This document shows positions 30,732-39,677 of a stretch of 47,147 nucleotides of DNA, piece after piece. The stretch is from Clostridiaceae bacterium. Its GTDB lineage: Bacteria > Bacillota > Clostridia > Saccharofermentanales > Fastidiosipilaceae. The translations under genes and the position numbers were made by a program. Position 1 is the first letter of the stretch, and every line of letters begins with the position of its first letter. Under the pieces are notes generated by a model. It was not told where the DNA came from and ran no database searches. It saw only the letters and a list, made by a program, of their open reading frames with translations. The stretch is taken from positions 1 to 47,147 of the forward strand of contig JAAYOA010000061.1 in assembly GCA_012520525.1 (NCBI GenBank), given 5' to 3'.

Positions 30732-31607
30732 ATGAACCATTATATTGCACATATTGGTAATTTAAAATATGCCTTGAATATTGTCAGAGATGAAGCTTGG
30801 ATGGATAAAATTACTTCGGCGATATCAGATCGGGTAGAAAATCTTAAAGACAGCAATCCATCGTTAGGCACACTTCAAATTACTACCCTAGCCTTTATTA
30901 ATTTTATGAATGACTTTTACGAACTTGAAGAACAGCGCGATGAGCTTTTGGCAGCTCTTGAAAAAGCAGATCCCGAACAAGCAACCGCGTTTAAAGATAA
31001 GCTTGCCCAGGAGTTAGCATCACAGGCAAATGCATCCAAGGGAAAAAAACAAGAAAGATTAACACAGAATAATGTCCCAATCCGCACGAGCAACGAAAAA
31101 AGTCTAAAAAACAGTCCTAATCGAGCGGAGACGAAGAAACGTATAGAACCAAGTCAGAATTCTGAACAGAAACCGACAGGCTCTGATGTATCAGGAAGTT
31201 CTGAAACAACCATGTCTACATCAACGACTTCACCCTTCCAGTCATTGAGTCAGGTGCCAACAACGGAAACACCAAAAGCTCCGGCGCGCCCTGTACGTAA
31301 ACCCGGTGTTTCTATTGATCCATTGACGGGTAAACCTCGGGAGGTAGACCGCAGCAAGCAGTCGACGGCGATCGACCCTTTAGCGCCGAAACGAAAAAAG
31401 ACAGAAAAAGGGGATATTAATCCTTTTGCACATAGGACGAAAAAAGAATCATATTCGATTGATCCATTTACCGGTAAACCACGCCAAAGTCAATCTGCTA
31501 AACGTTCTGGAACTGGTACTTCTAAATCATCCCGAGAGCACGATTCAAAGAAAGACAGATCGGATCACAAAGGACGCCGCGGTAGCAGTATTAATCCTTT
31601 TAAGTAA
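30732..31607 (+). CDS. ZapA-like cell-division protein with long low-complexity C-terminal extension
   Basis: N-terminal about 90 aa fit ZapA (short beta region, then KITSAISDRVENLKDSNPSLGTLQITTLAFINFMNDFYELEEQRDELLAALEKA). ATG 30732 has SD GGAGG. Tail has repeated SIDPxTGKPR-like motifs. Confidence 0.65.
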   Translation: MNHYIAHIGNLKYALNIVRDEAWMDKITSAISDRVENLKDSNPSLGTLQITTLAFINFMNDFYELEEQRDELLAALEKADPEQATAFKDKLAQELASQANASKGKKQERLTQNNVPIRTSNEKSLKNSPNRAETKKRIEPSQNSEQKPTGSDVSGSSETTMSTSTTSPFQSLSQVPTTETPKAPARPVRKPGVSIDPLTGKPREVDRSKQSTAIDPLAPKRKKTEKGDINPFAHRTKKESYSIDPFTGKPRQSQSAKRSGTGTSKSSREHDSKKDRSDHKGRRGSSINPFK

Positions 31608-31659
31608 TCCTTATTCATAAGATGTATTATTAAATTCTTTACTTGGTTGGAGGGTAGCT

Positions 31660-34278
31660 ATGAATTTTAGCGGTGAAATTCTCGCACCGGTAGGTAACTT
31701 CGAAATGTTAAACGCGGCTTTAGCCTATGGTGCCGATGCCGTCTACTTCGGCTGCGGTCATCTCAATGCACGCAGCGAAACTGCAGCCTTCTCATTGACC
31801 GACCTGCCTAGAATTGCTAGATTATGCCACCGTCATAATTGCCGTGCCTATTTAGCTTTAAACACGTTGATTTATTCACATGAAATTGATTTAGCTATGA
31901 CATATGGGAATGCGGCAATGGCAGCAAATATAGACGCTGTGATTGTCCAAGATATCGGCTTAGCCGCTGCACTCCACAAAGCTTTTCCCGAAATGATTTT
32001 ACACGGCAGTACCCAAATGACCATCGGTTCTTTGGCTGCACTTTCCTGGGCACGGGAGATTGGAATATCCCGTGTTATTCTGCCTCGTGAGTTATCGCTA
32101 TCAGAGATTAAATACTACACCGATTTTGCCCACTCAATTGACTTAGAAGTCGAAGTGTTTGTCCATGGAGCACTCTGTGTTTCCGTTTCTGGGCAATGTG
32201 GATTAAGTCGTCTCGCCGGTGGTCGCAGTGCCAATCGAGGCGAATGCGCTGGACCATGCCGACATGAATGGATGCTTTTTCAAGATAATCAAAAAGTAAA
32301 AGAGGGTGCTATCCTGTCTCCGCGAGATCAGAGTATAATCACACAAATACATCAGTTGGCATCTTTAGGAATAGATTCCTATAAAATTGAAGGACGTTTG
32401 CGTCAACCTGTTTATGTGGCGACAGTTGTGGAAGCTCTCCGCAACGCTTTGACAGGGCAACCTGTTGATGAGGAAGCATTGCTATTAGCCTATAATCGCG
32501 GCGGACATTTTACGACTGCTTTTATGCACGATGAAGACGGCACTGACTTTTTGTCTGGCTCTTATGTTGGCAGTTTTGGAATTTGTAACGGTGTTGTTGT
32601 GGAATTAGATCCGGACCAGGGTTGGTTGTATTATCGACCAGAAAAAAATCGGTCTTTACCCGGTGACGGCGATGTATTATCTGTACGTACCCCTGATGGC
32701 AGCAGAGAATTAGCAAGTTCTCCGGCAAGGCAAATTAAAGAAACAGGAGGACTTGTCGGTTACCGAGGGCTTCATCCCGATGTTTTGCGCAAACTTAATC
32801 GGGGCGATCGCATCTACCGCATGACAAATGTCAGCAAAGAAAAAGAAGTCGCCTCTGCGAAATTACCGCGGTTGCCTGTCGTTATGTCTCTCGAGGCCGC
32901 AGGTTCAGTTGTGCAGTTGACAGCCCACTTACAAAATGAACCTGATAGTCAATTTAGTTCGCAAACTGAAGTGATACCAGATCTACCAGCACTGCCAAGC
33001 GAACGACTTATAAAACAATTGCGTAAAACCGGCGGAACTCCGTTTTGCGCTACTGAGGTATTGTTGAATTCAAATATTAATATAAGACTGCCGATTTCGG
33101 CTGTGAATCAGTTGAGACGCCAAGTCTTGGACGGATTGCTGGGAGTGATCGACGACACAGATGGTGTTGCGTATTCTGGTTCAACCAGTGCAAAAAAAGA
33201 TGACAGTGGATCAGATTTAAAACGTCCCTTTGTGTTGTCCCTGACTACAGCCAATATGACTGATAAGTTATTCGCTGATCCAGGTGTTTCTTCGGAACAG
33301 ATACAAGGTTATATAGAAAGGGATCAAACGATTCAAGATAAGGCACAATTTGTTATAGACAACAGACCCGTTACTTCGATCCGTGCCACATATCCTGTTT
33401 ATCGCTATCCTGATCCTTTACCTGAATTAGAAAATCTGCATATAGGTATTCCAATTCAGGCCATCATTGAATGGCAGCAAAATGACCCTCAACATTTTGC
33501 TGCGTGGCGACAGTCTCGGAATGTACAGTCTTTAGCTGCTATTTTGCCGCCTGCTGCCGATCTTTCATTGTGGCAAAAGTGGTTTGAATTTTTACATCAA
33601 TGCCCTCCAGGTCTAATTGACCATATTCTTACCCAACAACTTTTGAAGGCAACTTTTAAGAATGTTGATCATTCTGCGGGGCGAAACGTGTCTTCGATAG
33701 AGATCAATGGAGATTTCGGACTTAATATTATCAATGAATTATCTTTTTCTATAATTGCTGCAGCTAATATAACAAGTATTGCCTTGTCACCTGAACTTAC
33801 ACCTGGTGAGACATTCACTCTTATCAAAGAAATTGCCGAACTTTCTGACCAAGGTCAATCGAGACATATCAACTTCTCAAAACGCTCGACAAATCCGCCA
33901 GTAAGTTCAACGGTACGAATTGCAGATGTTCTACCTGCTGTAGAAATTCTCACCTATGGCAAAGAGAGGGTTATGTACATGAAACACTGCCCCGTGGGTC
34001 TCAGGCGAGAAGGCTGTTTCCGTTGTTTAGGGCATCGATATATGATGCGTAATCTTCGTTTTGAAACGGATCAATACGAATTACACTGTCACAGAGCGTA
34101 CAATTGTTGGACTGAGTTGAGGACAACTGATCCCACAGATCGCAGGCAATTGTGGAGTGAACTTATGCAATGGCAAAAGCTCAGTCCACAACTAGAACTT
34201 ATTGCTAGATTGGAATTTACAACTGAATCTGCGACTGTACAAAGGGACATCGTGCACAAATTAATTTCCGCAATATAA
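31660..34278 (+). CDS. Peptidase U32 family protein with C-terminal extension (DUF3656-like)
   Basis: EILAPVGNFEMLNAALAYGADAVYFG, ILHGSTQMTIGSLAALSWAREIGISRVILPRELSLSEI, EVEVFVHGALCVSVSGQCGLS...NRGECAGPCR, SYKIEGRLRQPVYVA. Confidence 0.92.
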   Translation: MNFSGEILAPVGNFEMLNAALAYGADAVYFGCGHLNARSETAAFSLTDLPRIARLCHRHNCRAYLALNTLIYSHEIDLAMTYGNAAMAANIDAVIVQDIGLAAALHKAFPEMILHGSTQMTIGSLAALSWAREIGISRVILPRELSLSEIKYYTDFAHSIDLEVEVFVHGALCVSVSGQCGLSRLAGGRSANRGECAGPCRHEWMLFQDNQKVKEGAILSPRDQSIITQIHQLASLGIDSYKIEGRLRQPVYVATVVEALRNALTGQPVDEEALLLAYNRGGHFTTAFMHDEDGTDFLSGSYVGSFGICNGVVVELDPDQGWLYYRPEKNRSLPGDGDVLSVRTPDGSRELASSPARQIKETGGLVGYRGLHPDVLRKLNRGDRIYRMTNVSKEKEVASAKLPRLPVVMSLEAAGSVVQLTAHLQNEPDSQFSSQTEVIPDLPALPSERLIKQLRKTGGTPFCATEVLLNSNINIRLPISAVNQLRRQVLDGLLGVIDDTDGVAYSGSTSAKKDDSGSDLKRPFVLSLTTANMTDKLFADPGVSSEQIQGYIERDQTIQDKAQFVIDNRPVTSIRATYPVYRYPDPLPELENLHIGIPIQAIIEWQQNDPQHFAAWRQSRNVQSLAAILPPAADLSLWQKWFEFLHQCPPGLIDHILTQQLLKATFKNVDHSAGRNVSSIEINGDFGLNIINELSFSIIAAANITSIALSPELTPGETFTLIKEIAELSDQGQSRHINFSKRSTNPPVSSTVRIADVLPAVEILTYGKERVMYMKHCPVGLRREGCFRCLGHRYMMRNLRFETDQYELHCHRAYNCWTELRTTDPTDRRQLWSELMQWQKLSPQLELIARLEFTTESATVQRDIVHKLISAI

Positions 34279-34324
34279 TAATACTTATAATGAGGTTTTA
34301 TATAATTATATAAAGAGGCTTTTT

Positions 34325-34900
34325 ATGAAAAACTTAAATCATCAAAAAGGAGAGGGGGGTATATTTTCAAGGCAAGAAGAAAAAACAATCGTGCCGGAAC
34401 AACTCATTGTCGATGTAGAAATATGTCGCCCCCACGTAACTTTACCCGAATATGTTCATATCGGTGACGCCGGCATGGATGTAAGGGCAGCTGAAGACGT
34501 AGAACTGGCACCGGGAGAAACAGTGCTCGTGCCTACAGGATTAAAGTTTGATTTACCTTTAGGTTGGGAAATTCAGGTACGTCCACGCAGTGGGCTTAGT
34601 TTGAATACGCCTCTGCGATTGGCAAACGCTCCGGGTACGATCGACTCAGGATTTAAAGATGAGCTTCATATTATAGTTCATAACAGCAGTTGTCATTGCC
34701 AAGTCGCGGAAGAGAATAAAACTGCTATATTCAATGTCAAGAGCAAAGGAAATAAAAAGGGTACCTACCGAATTGCAGCGGGTGATCGCATTGCCCAAAT
34801 TTTATTTGCGCCAGTGCATCAGACCCAAATAAGACCTGTAGAAAAACTACAAGAGCATTCACCCAATCGCGGCGGAGGCTTTGGACACAGCGGATTTTAA
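34325..34900 (+). CDS. dut: dUTP diphosphatase
   Basis: GDAGMDVRAAEDVELAPGETVLVPTGLKFDLP, VRPRSGLSL, APGTIDSGFKDEL, GDRIAQILFAPV, NRGGGFGHSGF. Confidence 0.9.
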   Translation: MKNLNHQKGEGGIFSRQEEKTIVPEQLIVDVEICRPHVTLPEYVHIGDAGMDVRAAEDVELAPGETVLVPTGLKFDLPLGWEIQVRPRSGLSLNTPLRLANAPGTIDSGFKDELHIIVHNSSCHCQVAEENKTAIFNVKSKGNKKGTYRIAAGDRIAQILFAPVHQTQIRPVEKLQEHSPNRGGGFGHSGF

Positions 34901-34944
34901 AAATGATCGGCAAGATCTCTGACGCAGGCAGATAGGAGAATTAA

Positions 34945-36294
34945 ATGGCAATCATGAATCATATTCGTACTCAAATTCCCCCTTCCATTTACGACAATGT
35001 ATATCAATATTTGACTGCTGCAAACTGGCCTTGTGATGGTCTGAATCTGGAAAAAGAAACAACCGCCTTTCGAGAAAATCTGCAGTATGGCTTGAATCAC
35101 TGGGACACAGTCATGCATATGTTTCCTTCTTTTATTAATGTCAGCGAGGCAATCCCTGTAAATGAAACGGCCATTGTTATTGATGCAGGGGGAACGAATT
35201 TGCGTCTAGCAACAGTGTATTTTGATGATCAATATGAACCGATAATAGAACATTTTGAACAACACTTAATGCCTGGTATGGACGGACCTTGTGGATATGA
35301 AGAGTTCTATGATATTTTAGCAGCACTTGTTGAACCACTTTTAATTTATAGTACTAAGATTGGTTTTTGTTTTAGTTTTGCAACGAAAATGTTGCCTAAT
35401 AAAGATGGTTTGCCCAAACCTTTTAGCAAAGAATTACAATTAAACGCCATAGTCAACCGTCCCATCGGACAGTCACTTCATGAAGCTTTGATCAGAAGAG
35501 GCGCTTTGTCTGAAAAAGATAAATTTGAAATCGTTATTTTAAATGATTCGGTGGCAGCCCTGCTCGGCGGTCTACAACATGTTAAGCAAGAAGGCTTATC
35601 TGTTTAAAATTACATCGGTTATATCTTAGGTACGGGAACTAATACTGCATATATTGAAGACAATTCTAGGATTACTAAATTAAAAGATCATTCAAATGTC
35701 GGACGGATGGTTATGAACACCGAGTCCGGTACTTATCCTATTGAAAACCGCAGTCGGTTTGACAGGGACTTGGATGCAAAAACCCAGTATCCCAACGATC
35801 ATTTGTTTGAAAAAATGATTTCAGGGCGCTATAAAGGGGATTTATTGGATGAAATTATAAGTCAATCTATTAAACATACAGATCTATTTTCTACTGCTTT
35901 CAGAATAGCTTATCGCGATTGTGATTGTGTGAACACAATCGCCATGAGTTCTTTTATAGAAGACCCCTATGCAAGTGGTTCTCTGGCTGATCTTTGTGCT
36001 GAGGAAACTGACAGAGCGACAATGATGTTGCTTGCCCATGCCATCGAAGATAGAGCTGCTCAACTGGCATGCTGTAATATCGCAGGCATTTTGACCCATC
36101 TCAAACCAGACAACCAACTGCCAGTTGCCCTTATAATTGACGGCAGCACTTATTTTAAATCCCCGACTTTTAAAGCATATTTAGATCATTATTTTTCAAA
36201 ATATATAAATAAAAAATTAAATTATAAATTACAGATCATACCTTCAGTGAACGGCAATCTCGTTGGAGCAACGGTGGCAATTTTAACAAATTAA
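34945..36294 (+). pseudogene. Eukaryotic-type hexokinase family protein interrupted by one in-frame TAA (35605-35607)
   Basis: ORFs 34945-35607 and 35707-36294 share a frame, and the intervening codons encode NYIGYILGTGTNTAYIEDNSRITKLKDHSNVGRM. Motifs VIDAGGTNLRLA, FCFSFATKMLPNKDG, VILNDSVAALLGG and LGTGTN flank the stop. Confidence 0.8.
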
Positions 36295-36336
36295 TAATCC
36301 TAGTAAACCTAATGCAAAGAGTTAATGTCACATCGT

Positions 36337-37407
36337 TCACTGCTTAGAATTGTCAAGTTTTTTTAGGTAATTTAAAACAATTTCAATGTATCGTTCCTGA
36401 TCATCAAAAAATGATTCGTAAAGCCCTGTACTTTTGCTAGTATAGACATCCGTCAAACCATGATGCTGAGTCAGTCGTGCTGTAGACACAGCATTTGTAT
36501 TTTGTGAATCTATCTCGCCGTACGATGTTTGTTGAATGATTAAAACTGGGATGGGCAAGTCGCGGACACTTTTTGTAATATCAATATTTTTTGCGAGGCC
36601 TGCAGTGAGGCGAACAGCGTAGGGAACGGTGTGTTTGGTAATTGAGTGCAAGAAGAAATCACCCTCTTGTACAGCATATTTAATATAATCATCGGAAAAG
36701 GGCAGGGGAGAGTCGAGAATCATGCCTTTGATAGCGTTGCGTCTAAATGTTAAGTTGTGGAGAGCCTCATTGGCAACTTCTTCAATGACTTCGGTTGCTT
36801 GACCGTCACTGACTTCACCTTTAGAGTTAGGAAGATAGCCCTCTGGCAAGTGATTCCAGGCGGCTATTGCGGAAGTCACCCCACATCCGATGCCGTATAA
36901 AACGACATCAGGAGATCCGGTCGCATTATAAAGATAACGCATGGCGGCAACCACATCCTCCCACTCGGTATAACCGAAAGTTGATAATTCGCCATCTGAT
37001 GAACCAGCATGACGTTGGTCAAAGGTTAAAACATTATAACCGACCTTGTTGGCAATTTGAATTAGCTCCCTCGTCTCGTTGCCGAAGGGCAAGCGATGGC
37101 TGGCATGGGGGTGAATGATAATTAAACTGATGCCATTTGAATTTTTTGCCGGAAAAAACCAACCATTTAAATTAGTATGGTCATCTAATGATAGAAATGT
37201 CACTGGAATGAAAGAATGCATATTGTTAGCAGCATAGGTATCCAATGAAACTTTTTCGTCCCGCATTAGTTTATTTCCTTGGATAAAAGTCAACCCAGCA
37301 AAAAGAATGGCCATCAAAGCGACCAAAAGAAGAATTATGGTAAATCTAATAAAGCGTCCTTTGCCTTTTTTAGGTTTAGACGCGACAGCAGTCTGTGTTC
37401 TTCGCAT
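36337..37407 (-). CDS. Membrane-anchored alpha/beta hydrolase-fold protein, catalytic triad apparently absent
   Basis: N-terminal TM segment; LIIIHPHASHRLPFGNE...VLTFDQRHAGSSDGELSTFGYTEWEDVVAAMRYL; nucleophile elbow reads YGIGCG. Confidence 0.8.
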   Translation of the reverse strand: MRRTQTAVASKPKKGKGRFIRFTIILLLVALMAILFAGLTFIQGNKLMRDEKVSLDTYAANNMHSFIPVTFLSLDDHTNLNGWFFPAKNSNGISLIIIHPHASHRLPFGNETRELIQIANKVGYNVLTFDQRHAGSSDGELSTFGYTEWEDVVAAMRYLYNATGSPDVVLYGIGCGVTSAIAAWNHLPEGYLPNSKGEVSDGQATEVIEEVANEALHNLTFRRNAIKGMILDSPLPFSDDYIKYAVQEGDFFLHSITKHTVPYAVRLTAGLAKNIDITKSVRDLPIPVLIIQQTSYGEIDSQNTNAVSTARLTQHHGLTDVYTSKSTGLYESFFDDQERYIEIVLNYLKKLDNSKQ

Positions 37408-37711
37408 ATAGAACTCCCAAATTCAGTTGATTTGAAGAGAATATTATCAGTCTTTGGCATCCGTAATTTTACTCTAGTTTGAGTATATGAATGATAAAAT
37501 TAATAAGCAAGGTAAAATGATAGTGTGAAACATATAAAATGCGTGAAACAGTACATTGAAACTTGATGTAATAAAGCTTTAATCATAACGAAATATTTTT
37601 AGTTGGTTGTTCACTAAACAAGCGATATAAAAGTTAATTATTATTTTTATTTTATATTATGGACAAAGCTAGCTTTATTCTTCACTTTAAAATAATATTG
37701 CCTTTTTACAG

Positions 37712-37738
37712 TTGACTTAAACTAGGTTAAAGTATAAT
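37712..37738 (+). promoter_or_regulatory. Candidate promoter upstream of tsaD
   Basis: TTGACT, 15 bp, TATAAT. Confidence 0.3.
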
Positions 37739-37799
37739 TCATAATTGTTTGAAAATAGGTATATGGATAGAAAATATATTAAAACAGGGATATCGTTAT

Positions 37800-38861
37800 A
37801 TGTATATTTTAGGCATAGAATCTTCCTGCGATGAGACAGCGGCGGCTGTGATTAAAGACGGCAGAGAAATTTATTCAAATATAATAGCGAGTCAGATTGA
37901 TATTCATAAGGTGTATGGTGGCGTGGTGCCAGAAATTGCTTCCCGACACCATCTCGATGGTATTCTGCCAGTTATTTATGAAAGTCTGAGCGAAGCGGAT
38001 ATCACACTTGCAGACTTAGACGGCATAGCGGTTACTTTTGCACCGGGGCTGGTGGGGGCTCTTTTGGTTGGTGTAGCGTCGGCAAAGGGCTTGGCCTTAG
38101 CTACAGGGTTGCCACTTTACCCAGTTCACCATATCGCTGCTCATATTGCTGCTAGTTTTCTTTTGGATCAAGCACCGCAAACACCGTTTATAAGTCTGGT
38201 TGTATCTGGCGGACATAGTCATATCATTCGGGTTGTTAGCATGACAGAATATGAAATACTCGGCAGTACAAGGGATGATGCAGCGGGAGAAGCCTTTGAT
38301 AAAGTTGCCAGAGCTGTGGGACTAGGCTATCCTGGCGGTCCTTTAATTGACCAAGCATCCACTGGCGGTAATCCTCGAGCTATTCGTTTTCCAGAGACTG
38401 ATTTTGGGGACGGTAATTTTGATTATTCATTTAGTGGTGTTAAAACAGCGGCCTTGAATTATTTAAACCAAATGGAGCAGTACCGCAGTCGCAAGCCTGA
38501 ATTATATGAAAAATATTTTAATCTCGCTGACTTTTGCGCGAGTTTCCAATTTGCGATTACCCATGCACTGACGCGACAACTGATGGAAGCGGCAGCAGCT
38601 TATCCCAGTGAAGATATTATTTTGGCAGGCGGTGTGGCGGCAAATCGCAGTCTTCGAACAGCCCTTGAAGCTGCTTGCATGGAGACAGGGCGAAGATTTA
38701 TTTGCCCACCGCCCCAACTTTGCACAGACAATGCAGCGATGGTGGGTGCTCTAGGTTATCAACTGGCGATAGCCGGAGTTGAGCCTGCTACAGGGCGACT
38801 TGATGCTATAGCTAATCTACCGATCGACATTTGGGCTAAAAATCTCAAATACCTGAGCTAA
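37800..38861 (+). CDS. tsaD: tRNA N6-adenosine threonylcarbamoyltransferase TsaD
   Basis: MYILGIESSCDETAAAVI, GGVVPEIASRHHLDGILPVI, VTFAPGLVGALLVGVASAKGLA, VSGGHSHI, ILAGGVAANRSLR. Start set to ATG 37800. Confidence 0.97.
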   Translation: MYILGIESSCDETAAAVIKDGREIYSNIIASQIDIHKVYGGVVPEIASRHHLDGILPVIYESLSEADITLADLDGIAVTFAPGLVGALLVGVASAKGLALATGLPLYPVHHIAAHIAASFLLDQAPQTPFISLVVSGGHSHIIRVVSMTEYEILGSTRDDAAGEAFDKVARAVGLGYPGGPLIDQASTGGNPRAIRFPETDFGDGNFDYSFSGVKTAALNYLNQMEQYRSRKPELYEKYFNLADFCASFQFAITHALTRQLMEAAAAYPSEDIILAGGVAANRSLRTALEAACMETGRRFICPPPQLCTDNAAMVGALGYQLAIAGVEPATGRLDAIANLPIDIWAKNLKYLS

Positions 38862-38972
38862 AAGCATTTGTCAGGACAATTTAATGAGGTTTGATATCGC
38901 AGCAAAAATATAGACATATAAAGTCGAACTTTTGTATTATTGATTGCAAATTTGGAATTTGGGTGTAAATAT

Positions 38973-39434
38973 ATGAAAGACAATATAAAACTAATTACAA
39001 AAAATCGTAAAGCCAGAAGGGAATACGAAATTATTGAGACCTATGAAGCTGGTATTGAATTAAAGGGTACCGAAGTTAAATCGATCCGATTGGGCAATGT
39101 CAACATTGCCGATAGTTACGCAATGATAAAGAATAACGAGCTTTATCTTGTAGGTGCCCACATAAGTCCCTATGAACAGGGCAACAGATATAATGTGGAT
39201 CCCACCCGAGATCGCAAATTATTGATGCACAAGAAAGAAATTATGCGTCTATTCGGTCGCACTCAACAACAGGGATTAACATTGATTCCCCTGTCCTTGT
39301 ATTTCAAAAATAGCCGGGTAAAAGTAGAATTGGCTTTAGGTAAAGGTAAGAAGTTACATGACAAGCGGGAGGATATAATAAGACGAGAAACCGACCGTGC
39401 TGTTGCACGTAACATTAAAAATTTCAATAATTAG
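38973..39434 (+). CDS. smpB: SsrA-binding protein SmpB
   Basis: ITKNRKARREYEIIETYEAGIELKGTEVKSIRLGNVNIADSYAMI, LGKGKKLHDKREDIIRRETDR. Start set to ATG 38973. Confidence 0.96.
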   Translation: MKDNIKLITKNRKARREYEIIETYEAGIELKGTEVKSIRLGNVNIADSYAMIKNNELYLVGAHISPYEQGNRYNVDPTRDRKLLMHKKEIMRLFGRTQQQGLTLIPLSLYFKNSRVKVELALGKGKKLHDKREDIIRRETDRAVARNIKNFNN

Positions 39435-39614
39435 CGTCGCGTTAAAATAATAAAATATTAATATTTAGTTAATCCTCTCTTTTTATAGGGGGTAAAATGC
39501 CTTGAACTGAACAAGATAAACATAAATCAAATTGCACAAATTATTGTTAAGTTTACAGCAATAATCTGCCAAATTTACAATTCTTAAAGTATAATATTAA
39601 AAAGATAAATTATT

Positions 39615-39650
39615 CGTCGGTATAGTTGTTAAACTACCGGCGTTTATTTC
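39615..39650 (+). terminator. Hairpin upstream of the MMPL gene (terminator or leader element)
   Basis: CGTCGGTAtAGTT-gtta-AACTACCGGCG followed by TTTATTT. Confidence 0.45.
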
Positions 39651-39677
39651 AGTCTAATAAAACTGAGGAGTCTATCA

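Noticed and set aside
39435-39677. tmRNA (ssrA) expected near smpB
   Set aside because: No tmRNA-like 5' acceptor sequence or tag-peptide reading frame seen in the spacer.
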